From: Sphingopyxis yananensis
GTDB lineage: Bacteria; Pseudomonadota; Alphaproteobacteria; Sphingomonadales; Sphingomonadaceae
Reading direction: 5' to 3'
DNA length: 64,000 nt
NCBI RefSeq assembly: GCF_020687785.1
Contig: NZ_JAJEWI010000005.1
Location: forward strand, 62,001-126,000
Shown here piece after piece: positions 1 through 8,520 of the stretch. The notes under the pieces were generated by a model. That model saw only the letters and a program-made list of their open reading frames with translations. It had not been told where the DNA came from and did no database searches. Position numbers and translations under genes: made by a program. Numbering within the stretch: position 1 is the stretch's first letter; each line of letters opens with the position of its first letter.

Positions 1-2
1 CA

Positions 3-359
3 TCAAACTATATAAATCGACTCGCCATTTTGTTAGAAAATGGTGTGGCGCTGTGGGACGTCATCGAAAGCGCCCAGCGGCACTCGAGTTTAGACAGCGA
101 TATCAAGGCCGTAGCGCCGCAGGATTTGCGGACGATACTCCCTGCCCTGCCCGCGCTGCGGGCCATTGCCTTTAATGGCAAAAAAGCCAGTGCCTTGGGG
201 CGGCGTATTTTACACGCGCGCGGTGATTGGTTGCAGGATGGTGGTTCTTACCCCATCCGCTTGCTCGACTTGCCGAGCAGCAGCGCCGCCAATACCCAGC
301 GCTTTGATGATAAGGCGGCGGCCTGGTCCGCCCTTGCACCTTATGCCCGCCCCGCATAG
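3..359 (+). CDS. DNA-deoxyinosine (hypoxanthine) glycosylase, 5'-truncated by window edge
   Basis: The reading frame is open from the window start, so the gene is cut at its 5' end; a TTG at position 30 is internal rather than a start. The remaining ~118 residues resemble the C-terminal half of uracil-DNA-glycosylase-fold proteins of the DNA-deoxyinosine glycosylase group: ALWDV near the cut, AIAFNGKKA in the middle, and the LPSSSAAN active-site loop before a tryptophan-containing tail. Family members remove hypoxanthine (deaminated adenine) from DNA in base-excision repair. It lies 9 bases upstream of the next gene and probably shares its transcript. The glycosylase assignment rests on a partial protein, so substrate specificity is inferred. 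Confidence 0.7.
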   Translation, partial: SNYINRLAILLENGVALWDVIESAQRHSSLDSDIKAVAPQDLRTILPALPALRAIAFNGKKASALGRRILHARGDWLQDGGSYPIRLLDLPSSSAANTQRFDDKAAAWSALAPYARPA

Positions 360-368
360 GCAGGGGCC

Positions 369-1034
369 ATGACTCCATCGCTAGACCATATCACCCATTG
401 GATTTTCGATCTCGACAACACGCTATATCCGCCATCGACGCGGTTATTTGATCTGATCGACATCCGGATGCGCACTTTCATCATGCGCTTGCTGGATGTG
501 AGTGAAAGCGAAGCCCATGATGTGCAAAAAGATTATTTTCACCGCTATGGCACCACCATGGCCGGCTTGATGCAGCATCATGGCGTGCCGCCCGAAGATT
601 TTCTGCTGGACGTTCATAATATCGAATTGGACCGGCTGAGCATCGACGAACGGCTGCGCGAAACTTTGAAGCGTCTGCCCGGTGAACGCTATATATATAC
701 CAATGCCGACGCCGATTATGCCGCCCGCGTGCTTGAGGCACGTGGGCTGAGCGACCTATTTTCCGGCATTTGCGATATTCGCGCGACGGATTATCAACCT
801 AAGCCTGTGGCCAGCGCCTATGATGTGATGGTCCAACATCTGGGCGTCGATCCCACGCGCAGCCTGTTTTTCGAAGATATGGCGCGGAATCTGACCCCCG
901 CAAAAGCCTTGGGCATGACCACGGTGTGGCTGGACAATGGCAGCGAAAGCGGCCATCGCGACCATGTGCCTGCCCATGTCGATTTTCATATCCATGAATT
1001 GACCGACTGGCTGGAATCGCTGCCTTTCAATTGA
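369..1034 (+). CDS. HAD-family pyrimidine 5'-nucleotidase
   Basis: A 221-residue haloacid-dehalogenase-type phosphatase. Motif I is FDLDNTLYP with nucleophile D14 and acid/base D16; motif II is in YTNAD, the motif III lysine in QPKP, and motif IV is FFEDMARN. The helical cap between motifs I and II and the overall length fit the pyrimidine 5'-nucleotidase group (SDT1/YjjG-like), which dephosphorylates UMP/CMP-type nucleotides in the cytosol. The ATG at 369 follows the upstream stop by 9 bases. Its stop TGA (1032-1034) lies in the ribosome-binding region of dapD, so the two are probably translated from one message. Exact substrate is inferred from family membership. Confidence 0.85.
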   Translation: MTPSLDHITHWIFDLDNTLYPPSTRLFDLIDIRMRTFIMRLLDVSESEAHDVQKDYFHRYGTTMAGLMQHHGVPPEDFLLDVHNIELDRLSIDERLRETLKRLPGERYIYTNADADYAARVLEARGLSDLFSGICDIRATDYQPKPVASAYDVMVQHLGVDPTRSLFFEDMARNLTPAKALGMTTVWLDNGSESGHRDHVPAHVDFHIHELTDWLESLPFN

Positions 1035-1042
1035 GGAATATC

Positions 1043-1885
1043 ATGAGCACCGATCTGCAATCGACCATTGAATCCGCGTGGGAATTCCGCGAAACGCTGG
1101 GTCTGGATACCCAAGGCGAAGTCCGTGATGCTGTAAATGCCGCACTCGCTGGTCTGGATGACGGCAGCCTGCGCGTGGCCGAACGTGACGCCGACGGCAA
1201 TTGGAACGTCAATCAATGGCTGAAGAAAGCGGTTCTGCTGTCCTTCCGCATCAACGATATGGAACCCATGTCGGGCGCGCCCAATGGTTCATCATGGTGG
1301 GATAAAGTTCCAACCAAATTCGAAGGCTGGACCGAAGAAGAGTTTCGCGCCGCTGGTTTCCGCGCTGTTCCCGGTGCCGTCGTTCGCCGCGGCGCACATG
1401 TCGCCAAGGGCGCGGTGTTGATGCCCAGTTTCCTGAACATCGGTGCCCGCGTTGGCGAAGGCACAATGGTGGACACATGGGCAACCGTGGGCAGTTGCGC
1501 ACAAATTGGCGCGAACGTCCATATTTCGGGCGGCGCTGGCATTGGCGGCGTATTGGAACCCTTGCAGGCTGGCCCTGTGATCATCGAAGATGGCGCGTTC
1601 ATCGGGGCCCGTTCGGAAGTGGCCGAAGGCGTGATCGTGCGCGAGGGCGCAGTTCTGTCGATGGGTGTGTTCCTCGGCGCATCCACCAAGATTGTGGACC
1701 GCGCAACCGGCGAAGTGTTCATCGGCGAAGTGCCCGCTTATTCGGTCGTCGTCCCCGGCTCCCTGCCCGGCAAGCCCCTGCCCGACGGCACCCCTGGTCC
1801 ATCGCTCTATTGCGCCGTGATCGTAAAGCGCGTGGACGCACAAACCCGCAGCAAGACCGGCATCAACGAATTGCTGCGCGATTAA
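1043..1885 (+). CDS. dapD: 2,3,4,5-tetrahydropyridine-2,6-dicarboxylate N-succinyltransferase
   Basis: A 280-residue protein of the usual DapD length. It catalyses succinylation of tetrahydrodipicolinate in the succinylase branch of lysine/meso-diaminopimelate synthesis. The N-terminal helical domain is followed by a left-handed beta-helix of hexapeptide repeats from about residue 105 to 230 ([39 protein letters not shown]). A TTG at 1031 is in frame, but ATG 1043 is preferred because GAGGA at 1033-1037 is correctly spaced and [10 protein letters not shown] is a typical N-terminus. A rho-independent terminator follows directly. Confidence 0.97.
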   Translation: MSTDLQSTIESAWEFRETLGLDTQGEVRDAVNAALAGLDDGSLRVAERDADGNWNVNQWLKKAVLLSFRINDMEPMSGAPNGSSWWDKVPTKFEGWTEEEFRAAGFRAVPGAVVRRGAHVAKGAVLMPSFLNIGARVGEGTMVDTWATVGSCAQIGANVHISGGAGIGGVLEPLQAGPVIIEDGAFIGARSEVAEGVIVREGAVLSMGVFLGASTKIVDRATGEVFIGEVPAYSVVVPGSLPGKPLPDGTPGPSLYCAVIVKRVDAQTRSKTGINELLRD

Positions 1886-1911
1886 TCTTCGCCGCATTTG
1901 GCTTCGAAAAT

Positions 1912-1950
1912 AAAAAGGGGGCTGGTTCATCACGAACCAGCCCCCTTTTC
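1912..1950. terminator. Bidirectional rho-independent terminator between dapD and gpmA
   Basis: A run of A is followed by GGGGGCTGGTTC, the loop ATCAC, then GAACCAGCCCCC and a run of T. The symmetrical A-tract/hairpin/T-tract serves both converging genes. Confidence 0.92.
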
Positions 1951-1976
1951 TTATAATCAACTTGAAGCAGAAGCGA

Positions 1977-2663
1977 TCAACGCTCGCTCAGATAATAGCG
2001 TTCACCCGCCGTCAAATCATCGGCCAGATCATAAACAATTGGCTGCCCCGTTGGGATTTCAAGGCTGGTGATTTCATCGTCCGAAATGTTCGACAAATGC
2101 TTGACCAGCGCGCGCAAACTGTTGCCATGGGCCGAGATCAGCACGGTCTTGCCGGCCTTCAATTCGGGCACAATATGCGCTTCATAATAAGGAAGCACGC
2201 GCGCGATGGTGTCTTTCAAACTTTCGGTCGCAGGCACGTCGATGCCAGCATAACGTGGATCCGACGCCAGATCGAATTCCGAACCCGCGTCCAGTGGCGG
2301 CGGCGGAATGTCAAAGCTGCGGCGCCAGATCTTCACCTGATCTTCGCCATGCTTGGCGGCCGTTTCCGCCTTATCAAGGCCGGTCAGGCCGCCATAATGG
2401 CGTTCATTCAAATGCCAATCCTTGGTCACCGGAACCCACAAACGGCCCAAAGCTTCCAACGCCAAGTTCAGCGTCTTGATCGCGCGGGTCTGCAAAGAGG
2501 TGAAGGCAACGTCAGGCGTGATGCCCTTTTCCTTCATCAATTCGCCAGCGGCGCGGGCTTCGGCGGCGCCCTTTTCGGTGACATCCACGTCCCACCAACC
2601 CGTGAAACGATTTTCCAGATTCCATTGCGATTGGCCGTGGCGGATTAAGATGAGCTTTGGCAT
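1977..2663 (-). CDS. gpmA: 2,3-bisphosphoglycerate-dependent phosphoglycerate mutase
   Basis: A 228-residue cofactor-dependent phosphoglycerate mutase that interconverts 3- and 2-phosphoglycerate in glycolysis and gluconeogenesis. The phosphohistidine motif [10 protein letters not shown] places the catalytic H at residue 9, and the second histidine is in [11 protein letters not shown]. The characteristic NLENRFTGW and [13 protein letters not shown] segments are present. The open frame extends upstream to 2699, but the ATG at 2663 gives the standard [10 protein letters not shown] start. It converges on dapD across a shared terminator. Confidence 0.96.
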   Translation of the reverse strand: MPKLILIRHGQSQWNLENRFTGWWDVDVTEKGAAEARAAGELMKEKGITPDVAFTSLQTRAIKTLNLALEALGRLWVPVTKDWHLNERHYGGLTGLDKAETAAKHGEDQVKIWRRSFDIPPPPLDAGSEFDLASDPRYAGIDVPATESLKDTIARVLPYYEAHIVPELKAGKTVLISAHGNSLRALVKHLSNISDDEITSLEIPTGQPIVYDLADDLTAGERYYLSER

Positions 2664-2772
2664 CGATATTCCTTCCTCTGTGCAAGCCCCTATGGGCAAG
2701 GATTGGCCGCGCCATAGCGCGCCTTACCCAAAAGGGCCAAGGCCCTTTGACCCAGCTACATAAAAGTTTCTG

Positions 2773-2805
2773 CCCCTTGAAAGGGCCATCGGGCTTCCCA
2801 AATCT
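2773..2805 (+). promoter_or_regulatory. Heat-shock (RpoH, sigma-32 type) promoter for hsp20
   Basis: The -35 element CCCCTTGAA (2773-2781) is followed after 15 bases by CCCAAATCT (2797-2805). This closely resembles the sigma-32 consensus CCCTTGAA-N13-17-CCCATNT. It lies about 60 bases before the thermometer-like leader hairpins of the hsp20 gene. Seen by eye; no expression data. Confidence 0.75.
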
Positions 2806-2834
2806 CCATCATCCGGTCGCCACATGGGGCCGGT

Positions 2835-2885
2835 CAGCGGGCCGACATGGCCGCTGCAAGACAGACTTCGCTTGGAATAAGGAAG
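2835..2885 (+). promoter_or_regulatory. ROSE-like RNA thermometer in the hsp20 leader
   Basis: The terminal hairpin pairs CTTC-G-CTT (2866-2873) with AAGGAAG (2879-2885) around the loop GGAAT. It buries the Shine-Dalgarno sequence and leaves one bulged G (2870) in the anti-SD strand. The anti-SD strand reads UUCGCU, matching the UYGCU signature of ROSE elements. An upstream GC-rich hairpin (CAGCGG 2835-2840 with CCGCTG 2851-2856) completes the typical multi-stem layout. ROSE elements melt at high temperature to release translation of small heat-shock genes. Confidence 0.75.
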
Positions 2886-2892
2886 AATGAAG

Positions 2893-3354
2893 ATGCGTAA
2901 CGCTTTTGACTGGACCCCCTATCGCCGCTCGACCGTGGGTTTTGATCGCTTATTTGAATTTTTGGAAAATAGCGGTTCGGGCGCGGAAAATTATCCACCC
3001 TTTGATATTGAACAATTGTCGGACGACCAATTCCGCATCACCATTGCGGTGGCTGGATTCAAGCAAGACGAAATTGACATCACCGCCCAGCAAAATCTGT
3101 TGTTGGTATCGGGCCGCAAGGCCGCGCCAAAGGATGGAACGGAACGCAACTTGCTGTACAGCGGCATTGCCACCCGTGCCTTTGAACGGCGATTCCAATT
3201 GGCCGATTTCGTGCGCGTCCAACATGCCGATCTAGCCGATGGCTTGCTGAGCATTGATCTGGTGCGCGAAGTTCCCGAAGCGATGAAGCCGCACAAGATT
3301 GCCATCGGGGCAGCCACACCGACTTTGGTCGGCACCGACCGCGACGCCGCATAA
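2893..3354 (+). CDS. Hsp20-family small heat-shock protein (IbpA-like)
   Basis: A 153-residue ATP-independent holdase that binds unfolding proteins in the cytosol. An N-terminal arm (RRSTVGFDRLFEFL) precedes an alpha-crystallin domain (about residues 33-130: PPFDIEQLSDDQFRITIAVAGF, LLVSGRK, FERRFQLADFV, GLLSIDLVREVP). A short tail ends in an I-x-I-type segment (HKIAIG). Two ATGs are possible, at 2887 and 2893. The AAGGAAG at 2879-2885 is 7 bases before 2893 but only 1 before 2887, so 2893 is chosen. Control by an RpoH promoter and a ROSE-like leader is visible upstream. Confidence 0.93.
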   Translation: MRNAFDWTPYRRSTVGFDRLFEFLENSGSGAENYPPFDIEQLSDDQFRITIAVAGFKQDEIDITAQQNLLLVSGRKAAPKDGTERNLLYSGIATRAFERRFQLADFVRVQHADLADGLLSIDLVREVPEAMKPHKIAIGAATPTLVGTDRDAA

Positions 3355-3369
3355 GCGCGCGCATCCCCC

Positions 3370-3420
3370 TACAATAAAAAAGGGTCCGGCCTGTTACAGG
3401 TCGGACCCTTTTTTATTGTA
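3370..3420. terminator. Bidirectional terminator between hsp20 and the M14 peptidase gene
   Basis: A near-perfect inverted repeat: TACAATAAAAAAGGGTCCG on the left, CGGACCCTTTTTTATTGTA on the right, with an inner CCTG/CAGG stem. It serves both converging genes. Confidence 0.92.
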
Positions 3421-3436
3421 GAGGAATAGTCGGCAA

Positions 3437-4558
3437 TCAGATCATCTGATTCAAGGTCGCCAAACAAGCATGGGCCAACAGCTTGGACCGTTCCGGCGAC
3501 CAACCCTGTTCTGGGTCGGGCAAATCGCGATTATCCTTGAACGGCATTTCCAACGTCATCGCTACCGCGCCAAAACGCTGGGCGACTTGGGTGGTCGACA
3601 GCGTCAAATTGGCCTGACCGGGGCCAGATTTTTCATAGCCAAGCTCTGTTTGGAAATCAGGGCTGTTTTTGGCCAGCAATTGTTCAAAAGCTTCATAAGC
3701 CTCCATCTGTCCTTCGCGGATATGGGGGATCCCCTCAAACCCAGCCAAGAAAACAGCGGGAATGGCTTCATCACCGTGAACGTCCATCGCCCAATCCACG
3801 CCCGTTTCGTCCATCGCCGCCAATACCGCTTTGACCTCGGGGCTGCGTTCGTCGGTTGGGTTTGCCCATTCGCGATTCAGATTCACGCCCGCATAATTGC
3901 TGCGCAAATGGCCCATGCGCGAACCATCGGGATTCATATTTGGCACAATATGGAAACGGCATTTTTGACGCAGCGCGCGGGCGTTGGGGTCGGCGGGGTC
4001 GGTCAGCATTTCCAATGCCCCTTCCATCCACCATTCTGCCATGGATTCACCAGGGTGCTGGCGGCCATAGAGCCACACCTGCTTGTCCCCTGTCCCCAAG
4101 GACAAACAGTCGATCGGCTGACCATCCAAGCTTTCGCCCAAGCAGCGATAGCTGACACCGTCCATCAAGCTGACGGTCGATACCAGATGGTGATGACGCT
4201 CCATCGAATAAGGGGCAAAATAGGCCACCCACAGAAGCGGACCTTCGGCGGTATGACGAATGGTCAAGGTGCCATTGTCGAGCCCTGCGTCATAATCGGT
4301 TTCCAGACGGAACCAATGTTCGCGGTCATAGCTGGCGGCGGCGGCATAGCCGTCCCATCCTTCGGGAAAAGCGGACGCCGCCAGATCGCTTATCGACAAT
4401 TCCAGCGCATCCCCAATGTCGCAGGCGACGCGGAAGTGGAACCATTGATAAAAATCAGACTCGCGGTCTTTGTGAATCGTCAGGCGTGCACTCGTTCCCG
4501 AAATGCTGCTGACAGCGATGTTGCCGCTGTCAAAGGCGGCGTTGATGCTGATGCTCAT
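3437..4558 (-). CDS. M14-family zinc carboxypeptidase (cytosolic carboxypeptidase-like)
   Basis: A 373-residue protein with a beta-sandwich N-terminal domain (about 1-115) and a metallocarboxypeptidase domain. The zinc ligands are visible as the HxxE in RQHPGES and the later histidine in [17 protein letters not shown] corresponds to the substrate-carboxylate region and TLEMPFKD carries the probable catalytic Glu. This arrangement matches bacterial members of the M14 cytosolic carboxypeptidase group (AGBL/CCP-like); no signal peptide is seen. It overlaps the upstream lipoprotein gene by 4 bases (ATGA), so the two are likely co-translated. The physiological substrate is unknown. Confidence 0.85.
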   Translation of the reverse strand: MSISINAAFDSGNIAVSSISGTSARLTIHKDRESDFYQWFHFRVACDIGDALELSISDLAASAFPEGWDGYAAAASYDREHWFRLETDYDAGLDNGTLTIRHTAEGPLLWVAYFAPYSMERHHHLVSTVSLMDGVSYRCLGESLDGQPIDCLSLGTGDKQVWLYGRQHPGESMAEWWMEGALEMLTDPADPNARALRQKCRFHIVPNMNPDGSRMGHLRSNYAGVNLNREWANPTDERSPEVKAVLAAMDETGVDWAMDVHGDEAIPAVFLAGFEGIPHIREGQMEAYEAFEQLLAKNSPDFQTELGYEKSGPGQANLTLSTTQVAQRFGAVAMTLEMPFKDNRDLPDPEQGWSPERSKLLAHACLATLNQMI

Positions 4559-5181
4559 GGAACGGTAATAGTCCGTCCGGATTGGCCAGGAAAGTCCTTG
4601 AATAAGGCTTCGGCCAATTTTGCGGCGGCCAAACTTGGTTGCGATGCCGGAGCTTTAGAGGGCATAGCTGTGATCGCGCGCCCTTCCCACACAGCTTGAC
4701 CTGTGTTGGCATCATCCAGACGTACGAACAGGCTTAATTCTTGGGTTGGTTTTGGACCGCCGCCCAAATTAAACCCAATACCAAGGCCCACGCCGGAACC
4801 ATAGCCGCCCGTGGAACCGCCAACGCCCACCGATACCGGAGAGCGTTTTCCAGCGGCAGTGCGTTCATAACGATCAAAGCCAATGCGCAGTTTCAGCGGC
4901 GCTGATGCGCCATCGGGTGCCGCTGCCAAGCCCTGCAATTGCAACTGACGTTCCACCGCCGCGCGATAGCTGTTCCACTCGAGCGAAGACGCAGAGGCAC
5001 CGACGCTTTGGGACGGGTCCGTCAAAGGCACCGTATCGACCACATAACGCGATCCCGCCTGCCATGCAGCCGGTTGGTTGGTGTGAAAGCGGGTTACCTC
5101 GACAGGGGGAACCGCAGTGGCACAGGCACCAAGCATCAGACTGGCCGAGCCTAGCAGCACAAAAGAGAGAGAGCGCATCAT
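4555..5181 (-). CDS. DUF4136 domain lipoprotein
   Basis: A 208-residue envelope protein. The N-terminal signal sequence ends in a lipobox (LMLGAC, Cys about residue 19), so it should be lipidated. The body matches the DUF4136 pattern: an N-terminal strand region, a central Gly-rich stretch ([18 protein letters not shown]) and the C-terminal VWEGRAI segment. Function is unknown; family members are exported proteins of Gram-negative bacteria. It is the first gene of a two-gene unit with the M14 peptidase. Start could be either of two adjacent ATGs (5181 or 5178). Confidence 0.85.
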   Translation of the reverse strand: MMRSLSFVLLGSASLMLGACATAVPPVEVTRFHTNQPAAWQAGSRYVVDTVPLTDPSQSVGASASSLEWNSYRAAVERQLQLQGLAAAPDGASAPLKLRIGFDRYERTAAGKRSPVSVGVGGSTGGYGSGVGLGIGFNLGGGPKPTQELSLFVRLDDANTGQAVWEGRAITAMPSKAPASQPSLAAAKLAEALFKDFPGQSGRTITVP

Positions 5182-5312
5182 CCGCCCATCATGCGCTATC
5201 CCATCTCAAATGGCAATTAGCCCCTGCGCGCCCCATTCACAGATGCCACCGCCTTGCATAGATCATCACCACGATCCCCAATGACATGGGTAGCGATGAT
5301 CATCAGCATGAA

Positions 5313-5978
5313 TCAGCGATAGAAAATGTGATTGTCGATTTGCGCAATCCGCTTCTTACCCCAATTGGGCGACACATGACGGGCATGAAAATATAATGCC
5401 CCGCTGGCGTGACTTTTCCAACTATCGTCCATCGCGATCTGGGCAATGGCCAAGGCATTGGACCATTGGCGGCCTTCGCGCACGCGCGGCATTTTTCCGC
5501 TGCGGATAAAGCTGAACTGGCTGGGCTGATAGACCACGCCGCACAGGCTGGCAGGAAAGCGGCCTGACTCTGAGCGGTTGATAACCACATGAGCGACGGC
5601 CAACTGGCCCCGCAACGATTCACCACGTGCTTCGAAATAGACCGTGCTGGCTAAGCAGCGCAGTTCCGCATCAATGCGTGAAGGAATGCTGGTTTGTGAT
5701 ACCAATTCGGCCAAGGAAGACGCAGACACCAATGGTTCAACATCAGCCTGCTCATCGGCAGTCCCATCAAGGATGGGGGTTTGCGCTGGGGCCAAATCCG
5801 TCTGGGTTGTTTCCATAACGGTCGCATCATCCAAAATCTCTGTTTCGGAAATCAGCAGCTTTGGCGCGGCAATATCGGCACCTAAATCCGTTGCGAAGCC
5901 TGGCTCCGCGACAAAAACCGTTGTGGCGGCAACCATGGCAATGGCAGCCACACCGGCAGCACTATAAAAACGACTCAT
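5313..5978 (-). CDS. SleB-family cell wall hydrolase
   Basis: A 221-residue exported protein. The N-terminal hydrophobic segment (SAAGVAAIAMVAATTVFVA) acts as signal peptide or anchor, followed by an acidic linker. The C-terminal Hydrolase_2 domain (about residues 105-221) contains the typical ASTVYFEARGES start with the probable catalytic Glu, VAHVVINR, and a conserved tail (GALYFHA). Such proteins cleave peptidoglycan; many alphaproteobacteria carry several. ATG 5978 is preferred over an in-frame TTG at 5990. It stands alone, with about 200 non-coding bases upstream. Confidence 0.88.
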   Translation of the reverse strand: MSRFYSAAGVAAIAMVAATTVFVAEPGFATDLGADIAAPKLLISETEILDDATVMETTQTDLAPAQTPILDGTADEQADVEPLVSASSLAELVSQTSIPSRIDAELRCLASTVYFEARGESLRGQLAVAHVVINRSESGRFPASLCGVVYQPSQFSFIRSGKMPRVREGRQWSNALAIAQIAMDDSWKSHASGALYFHARHVSPNWGKKRIAQIDNHIFYR

Positions 5979-6181
5979 ATAGTCCGTCAAAAGGGCGGCT
6001 GATGGACCAAATCAAAACAAACAGGTGGTGGGGGCATATCGCAAAACCCAAAACCACCTGCGGCCATCATCCGACTGCGTGTCCAGACTGGTCATAGAGT
6101 TTTTTCGGATATCCGATGGAACTCACAGCCCGACCTACGCGTTAAAAAGCTGTGCGCCCTTTATTGCGCATAGTCGTCGTG

Positions 6182-6520
6182 TCAAGCATTACTTAACCAT
6201 GTCACGACGAGTTGCGCAGCATTTGGGATGTCTAGTTCGACGACCCACAAGTCTGGATCATTACGCAATCGCTTGGCGATATATTCATTTTGCTGTTCTT
6301 CGCTGGTCGATTCCAACGGGCCGACAGCATCCCAAATCACGCCTCCAACCATCGTCCAGCGCCGTTCCATCAAGGCAGAAATTTGGCCGCGATCACGGCA
6401 TTGCACCATCAACCCACCGCCATGTTCATCGCCTTTGTGGACGATCGTGGCAAAGCCGCCTTCGGCCTGCGCCTGCCGTAACAGCAGGTCGACCTGAAAA
6501 CGGCTGGTCAGCCGTGCCAT
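6182..6520 (-). CDS. DUF1491 family protein
   Basis: A 112-residue conserved alphaproteobacterial protein of unknown function. The family pattern is clear: N-terminal RLTSRFQVDLLLRQAQAEGGFATIVHKGD, then GGLMVQ, and a C-terminal DPDLWVVELD. It is soluble, with no signal peptide or membrane segment. It lies 45 bases downstream of ptsN on the same strand and may be co-transcribed with it. Confidence 0.85.
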   Translation of the reverse strand: MARLTSRFQVDLLLRQAQAEGGFATIVHKGDEHGGGLMVQCRDRGQISALMERRWTMVGGVIWDAVGPLESTSEEQQNEYIAKRLRNDPDLWVVELDIPNAAQLVVTWLSNA

Positions 6521-6565
6521 TTTAGACAGATCATATTGAGGCAGCCCATAGAGGCCCGCACTATA

Positions 6566-7030
6566 TTAAGCAGCGTCGCGGGCGTCGCTGTCCGACAGCA
6601 AGGCATATAAAGCCTCATCTGATTTGGCGCCGCGCAGGCGGTCCGAAAAGCTTTCGTTGCGCAGCATCCGCGACACACCCGCTAAAGCTTTCAGATGGTC
6701 GGCGCCAGCGTCCAAAGGCGACAAAAGCACGAACAGCAAATCAACGGGCAAGCCATCCACGGCATTAAAGTCGATGGGACGCGCCAATTGCAAAAAGATA
6801 CCGCGCACACCGGTCAGCCCAGGCAATTTGGCATGGGGAAGCGCAATACCGCGCCCAAAACCCGTCGAACCCAAACGTTCCCGCTCCAGCAACGCTTCGC
6901 TCACTTCATGGGCATTCAGACCCAAAGCTTGGCTGGCAATGTCGCCAACCAGCGGGAATAGCGCCTTTTTGGCATCAAGTGCCACATGACCACGAACGGT
7001 TGCGGGATAAAGGAGGTTGGTCAAGTTCAT
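6566..7030 (-). CDS. ptsN: PTS IIA-like nitrogen regulatory protein
   Basis: A 154-residue EIIA(Ntr) protein. The phosphorylatable histidine H66 is in the GIALPHAKL motif, and the C-terminal FVLLSPLDAGADHLKALA segment is typical. In the nitrogen PTS it receives phosphate from NPr and signals to potassium, nitrogen and stress pathways. A TTG at 7042 is in frame, but ATG 7030 gives the family-typical start MNLTNLLYP. It follows hpf as in the widespread rpoN-hpf-ptsN arrangement; rpoN itself is not in this window. Confidence 0.94.
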   Translation of the reverse strand: MNLTNLLYPATVRGHVALDAKKALFPLVGDIASQALGLNAHEVSEALLERERLGSTGFGRGIALPHAKLPGLTGVRGIFLQLARPIDFNAVDGLPVDLLFVLLSPLDAGADHLKALAGVSRMLRNESFSDRLRGAKSDEALYALLSDSDARDAA

Positions 7031-7111
7031 CGTTTCATTCAAATCTGGTTTGCCGTCGGACGCTTACTCAGCGGTCCGTCAGCGATGACGATGCTATAGG
7101 GGAATACCAGT

Positions 7112-7167
7112 CCCCGCAAACCGGCATAAAATAGCTTTGGGCGCGCCCAATAGGCCGGATTGCGGGG
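7112..7167. repeat. Nested inverted repeat between hpf and ptsN
   Basis: Outer arms CCCCGCAAACCGGC (7112-7125) and GCCGGATTGCGGGG (7154-7167) enclose the perfect palindrome TTGGGCGCGCCCAA (7137-7150). Transcribed from the minus strand it would fold into a long two-part hairpin. It could attenuate or process the hpf-ptsN message. No U-run follows, so simple termination is not supported. Confidence 0.6.
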
Positions 7168-7179
7168 AAAATCTAGTCT

Positions 7180-7752
7180 TTATTGCGGCTCCACCCAGCC
7201 GATGGTGCCATCATAGCGGCGATACACCATATTATGGGCTTGGGTTTTGCTGTTCACAAACAGCAACGCATTGGTATCGCGCAGATCCAACATCATCACC
7301 GCGTCAGACACGCTGCTTTCCGGAATATCAACGCGCGTTTCCGCCACAATCAGCGGTGCATCGCCCACGTCTTCTTCCTCGGCGGCGACGTTAAACACCG
7401 TATAGCTGGCATTGTCGGGCACGCTGGCGTCATAGGCTTGTTGTTCCACAACATTGTTGCGGTCCTTCAAGCGGCGCATATAGCGGCGCAATTGCTTTTC
7501 AATGCGATCGGATGCGGCCTGAAATGCGGCGGGTGCTTCTTGGGCTTGACCATGGCCTTTCAGGATCAGGCCCTGCATCACATGGGCCACAATATCGCAC
7601 TTGAAACTGTCGTGCGGCCCTTTGCTAAACACCACATTGGCCCCAATAGCGCGGGAAAAATATTTATCCGCGATCGCGTTCATCCGGTCGGCTACACGCT
7701 CTTGCAGAGCTTCACCGGTTTCGATCTGGTGACCAGAGACGCGAATTTCCAT
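7180..7752 (-). CDS. hpf: Long-form ribosome hibernation promoting factor
   Basis: A 190-residue protein with an N-terminal S30AE domain (about 1-105: MEIRVSGHQIETGEALQERV, VVFSKGPHDSFKCDI) and a C-terminal dimerisation domain (about 130-190: IVAETRVDI, MMLDLRDTNALLF, IGWVEP). Long HPF binds the 30S decoding region and pairs ribosomes into 100S dimers in stationary phase. The frame runs upstream to 7818, but ATG 7752 has a good AAGGAG site and the standard MEIRVSG start. It is followed by ptsN. Confidence 0.95.
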   Translation of the reverse strand: MEIRVSGHQIETGEALQERVADRMNAIADKYFSRAIGANVVFSKGPHDSFKCDIVAHVMQGLILKGHGQAQEAPAAFQAASDRIEKQLRRYMRRLKDRNNVVEQQAYDASVPDNASYTVFNVAAEEEDVGDAPLIVAETRVDIPESSVSDAVMMLDLRDTNALLFVNSKTQAHNMVYRRYDGTIGWVEPQ

Positions 7753-7782
7753 CTGTCTTACTCCTTCCAGAATGTGAACGCT

Positions 7783-7799
7783 GGCGGGAATATCCCGCC
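7783..7799. repeat. Short hairpin between dnaQ and hpf
   Basis: Perfect inverted repeat GGCGGGA-ATA-TCCCGCC in the 47-base gap after the dnaQ stop. No T-tract follows on either strand, so it is more likely an mRNA stabilising or processing hairpin than a terminator. Confidence 0.5.
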
Positions 7800-8501
7800 T
7801 TACGCCCCTTCGAGCCAAATCGCCTGATTGAGACTGGCTACGAATTCATTGTGACGCGCCAATTCCGCCGGTGTGGCGGCATGGGCCCGTGGTTCACGAT
7901 ACGCACGCTGCGATGCCCCATCGCCGCCGGTGACGAATGAAGGGCTGGGCTGCGCGACCTCGCGGTTGCCGGTCAGCCCCAATCCAATTTGGCGGCCGCC
8001 CGTCATCTCAATATACAGGTGCATCAACAGCTCTGCGTCCAGCAAAGCGCCATGTTTCACGCGGTGGCTGCGATCAATACCATAGCGGGTGCACAGGGCA
8101 TCCAGCGTATGCTTGGCACCGGGGTGCATTTTGCGCGCCATGTCCTGTGTACAGATCATGCGATCCATACTGATTCCGGCGCGCCCAGCACGGGCCATTT
8201 CCGCGTTCAAGAAGCTGAAGTCGAAACGCGCATTATGCGCGACCAATTGGGCATCCCCAACAAAGGCCAAAATCTCATCCGCTTTGTCTGCAAACAAAGG
8301 TTTGTCGGACAAAAATTGGATGGACAGCCCATGCACAGCCTCGGCCTGAGCGGGCATGTCGCGTTCTGGGTTGAAATAAATGTGCAGGGTGTTTCCGGTT
8401 TCCCGCCGGTCCACCAACTCCACGCAGCCGATCTCCACCATTCGATCGCCGCTTTTTGGATCAAAGCCCGTGGTTTCCGTATCGAAAATAATCTCTCTCA
8501 T
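7800..8501 (-). CDS. dnaQ: DNA polymerase III epsilon subunit (proofreading exonuclease)
   Basis: A 233-residue DEDDh 3'-5' exonuclease that proofreads for the replicative polymerase. ExoI motif IIFDTETTGFDP supplies D7 and E9. ExoII is HNARFDFSFLN and ExoIII is the HRVKHGALLDAELL segment with the catalytic His/Asp. The C-terminal tail (HNEFVASLNQAIW) would contact the polymerase alpha subunit. It follows coaE with a 19-base gap in the coaE-dnaQ order common in alphaproteobacteria. Confidence 0.95.
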   Translation of the reverse strand: MREIIFDTETTGFDPKSGDRMVEIGCVELVDRRETGNTLHIYFNPERDMPAQAEAVHGLSIQFLSDKPLFADKADEILAFVGDAQLVAHNARFDFSFLNAEMARAGRAGISMDRMICTQDMARKMHPGAKHTLDALCTRYGIDRSHRVKHGALLDAELLMHLYIEMTGGRQIGLGLTGNREVAQPSPSFVTGGDGASQRAYREPRAHAATPAELARHNEFVASLNQAIWLEGA

Positions 8502-8520
8502 ACAACACCTAATCTGGACC

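Noticed and set aside
3470-4699. 409-codon plus-strand open frame
   Set aside because: It lies antisense to the M14 peptidase and DUF4136 genes, has no recognisable domain, and its composition mirrors those genes.
7183-7827. 214-codon plus-strand open frame
   Set aside because: Antisense shadow of hpf, which has strong family motifs and a good start.
8055-8070. TGTTTCACGCGGTGGC in dnaQ as a parS site
   Set aside because: Only the left half matches; likely chance in coding sequence.
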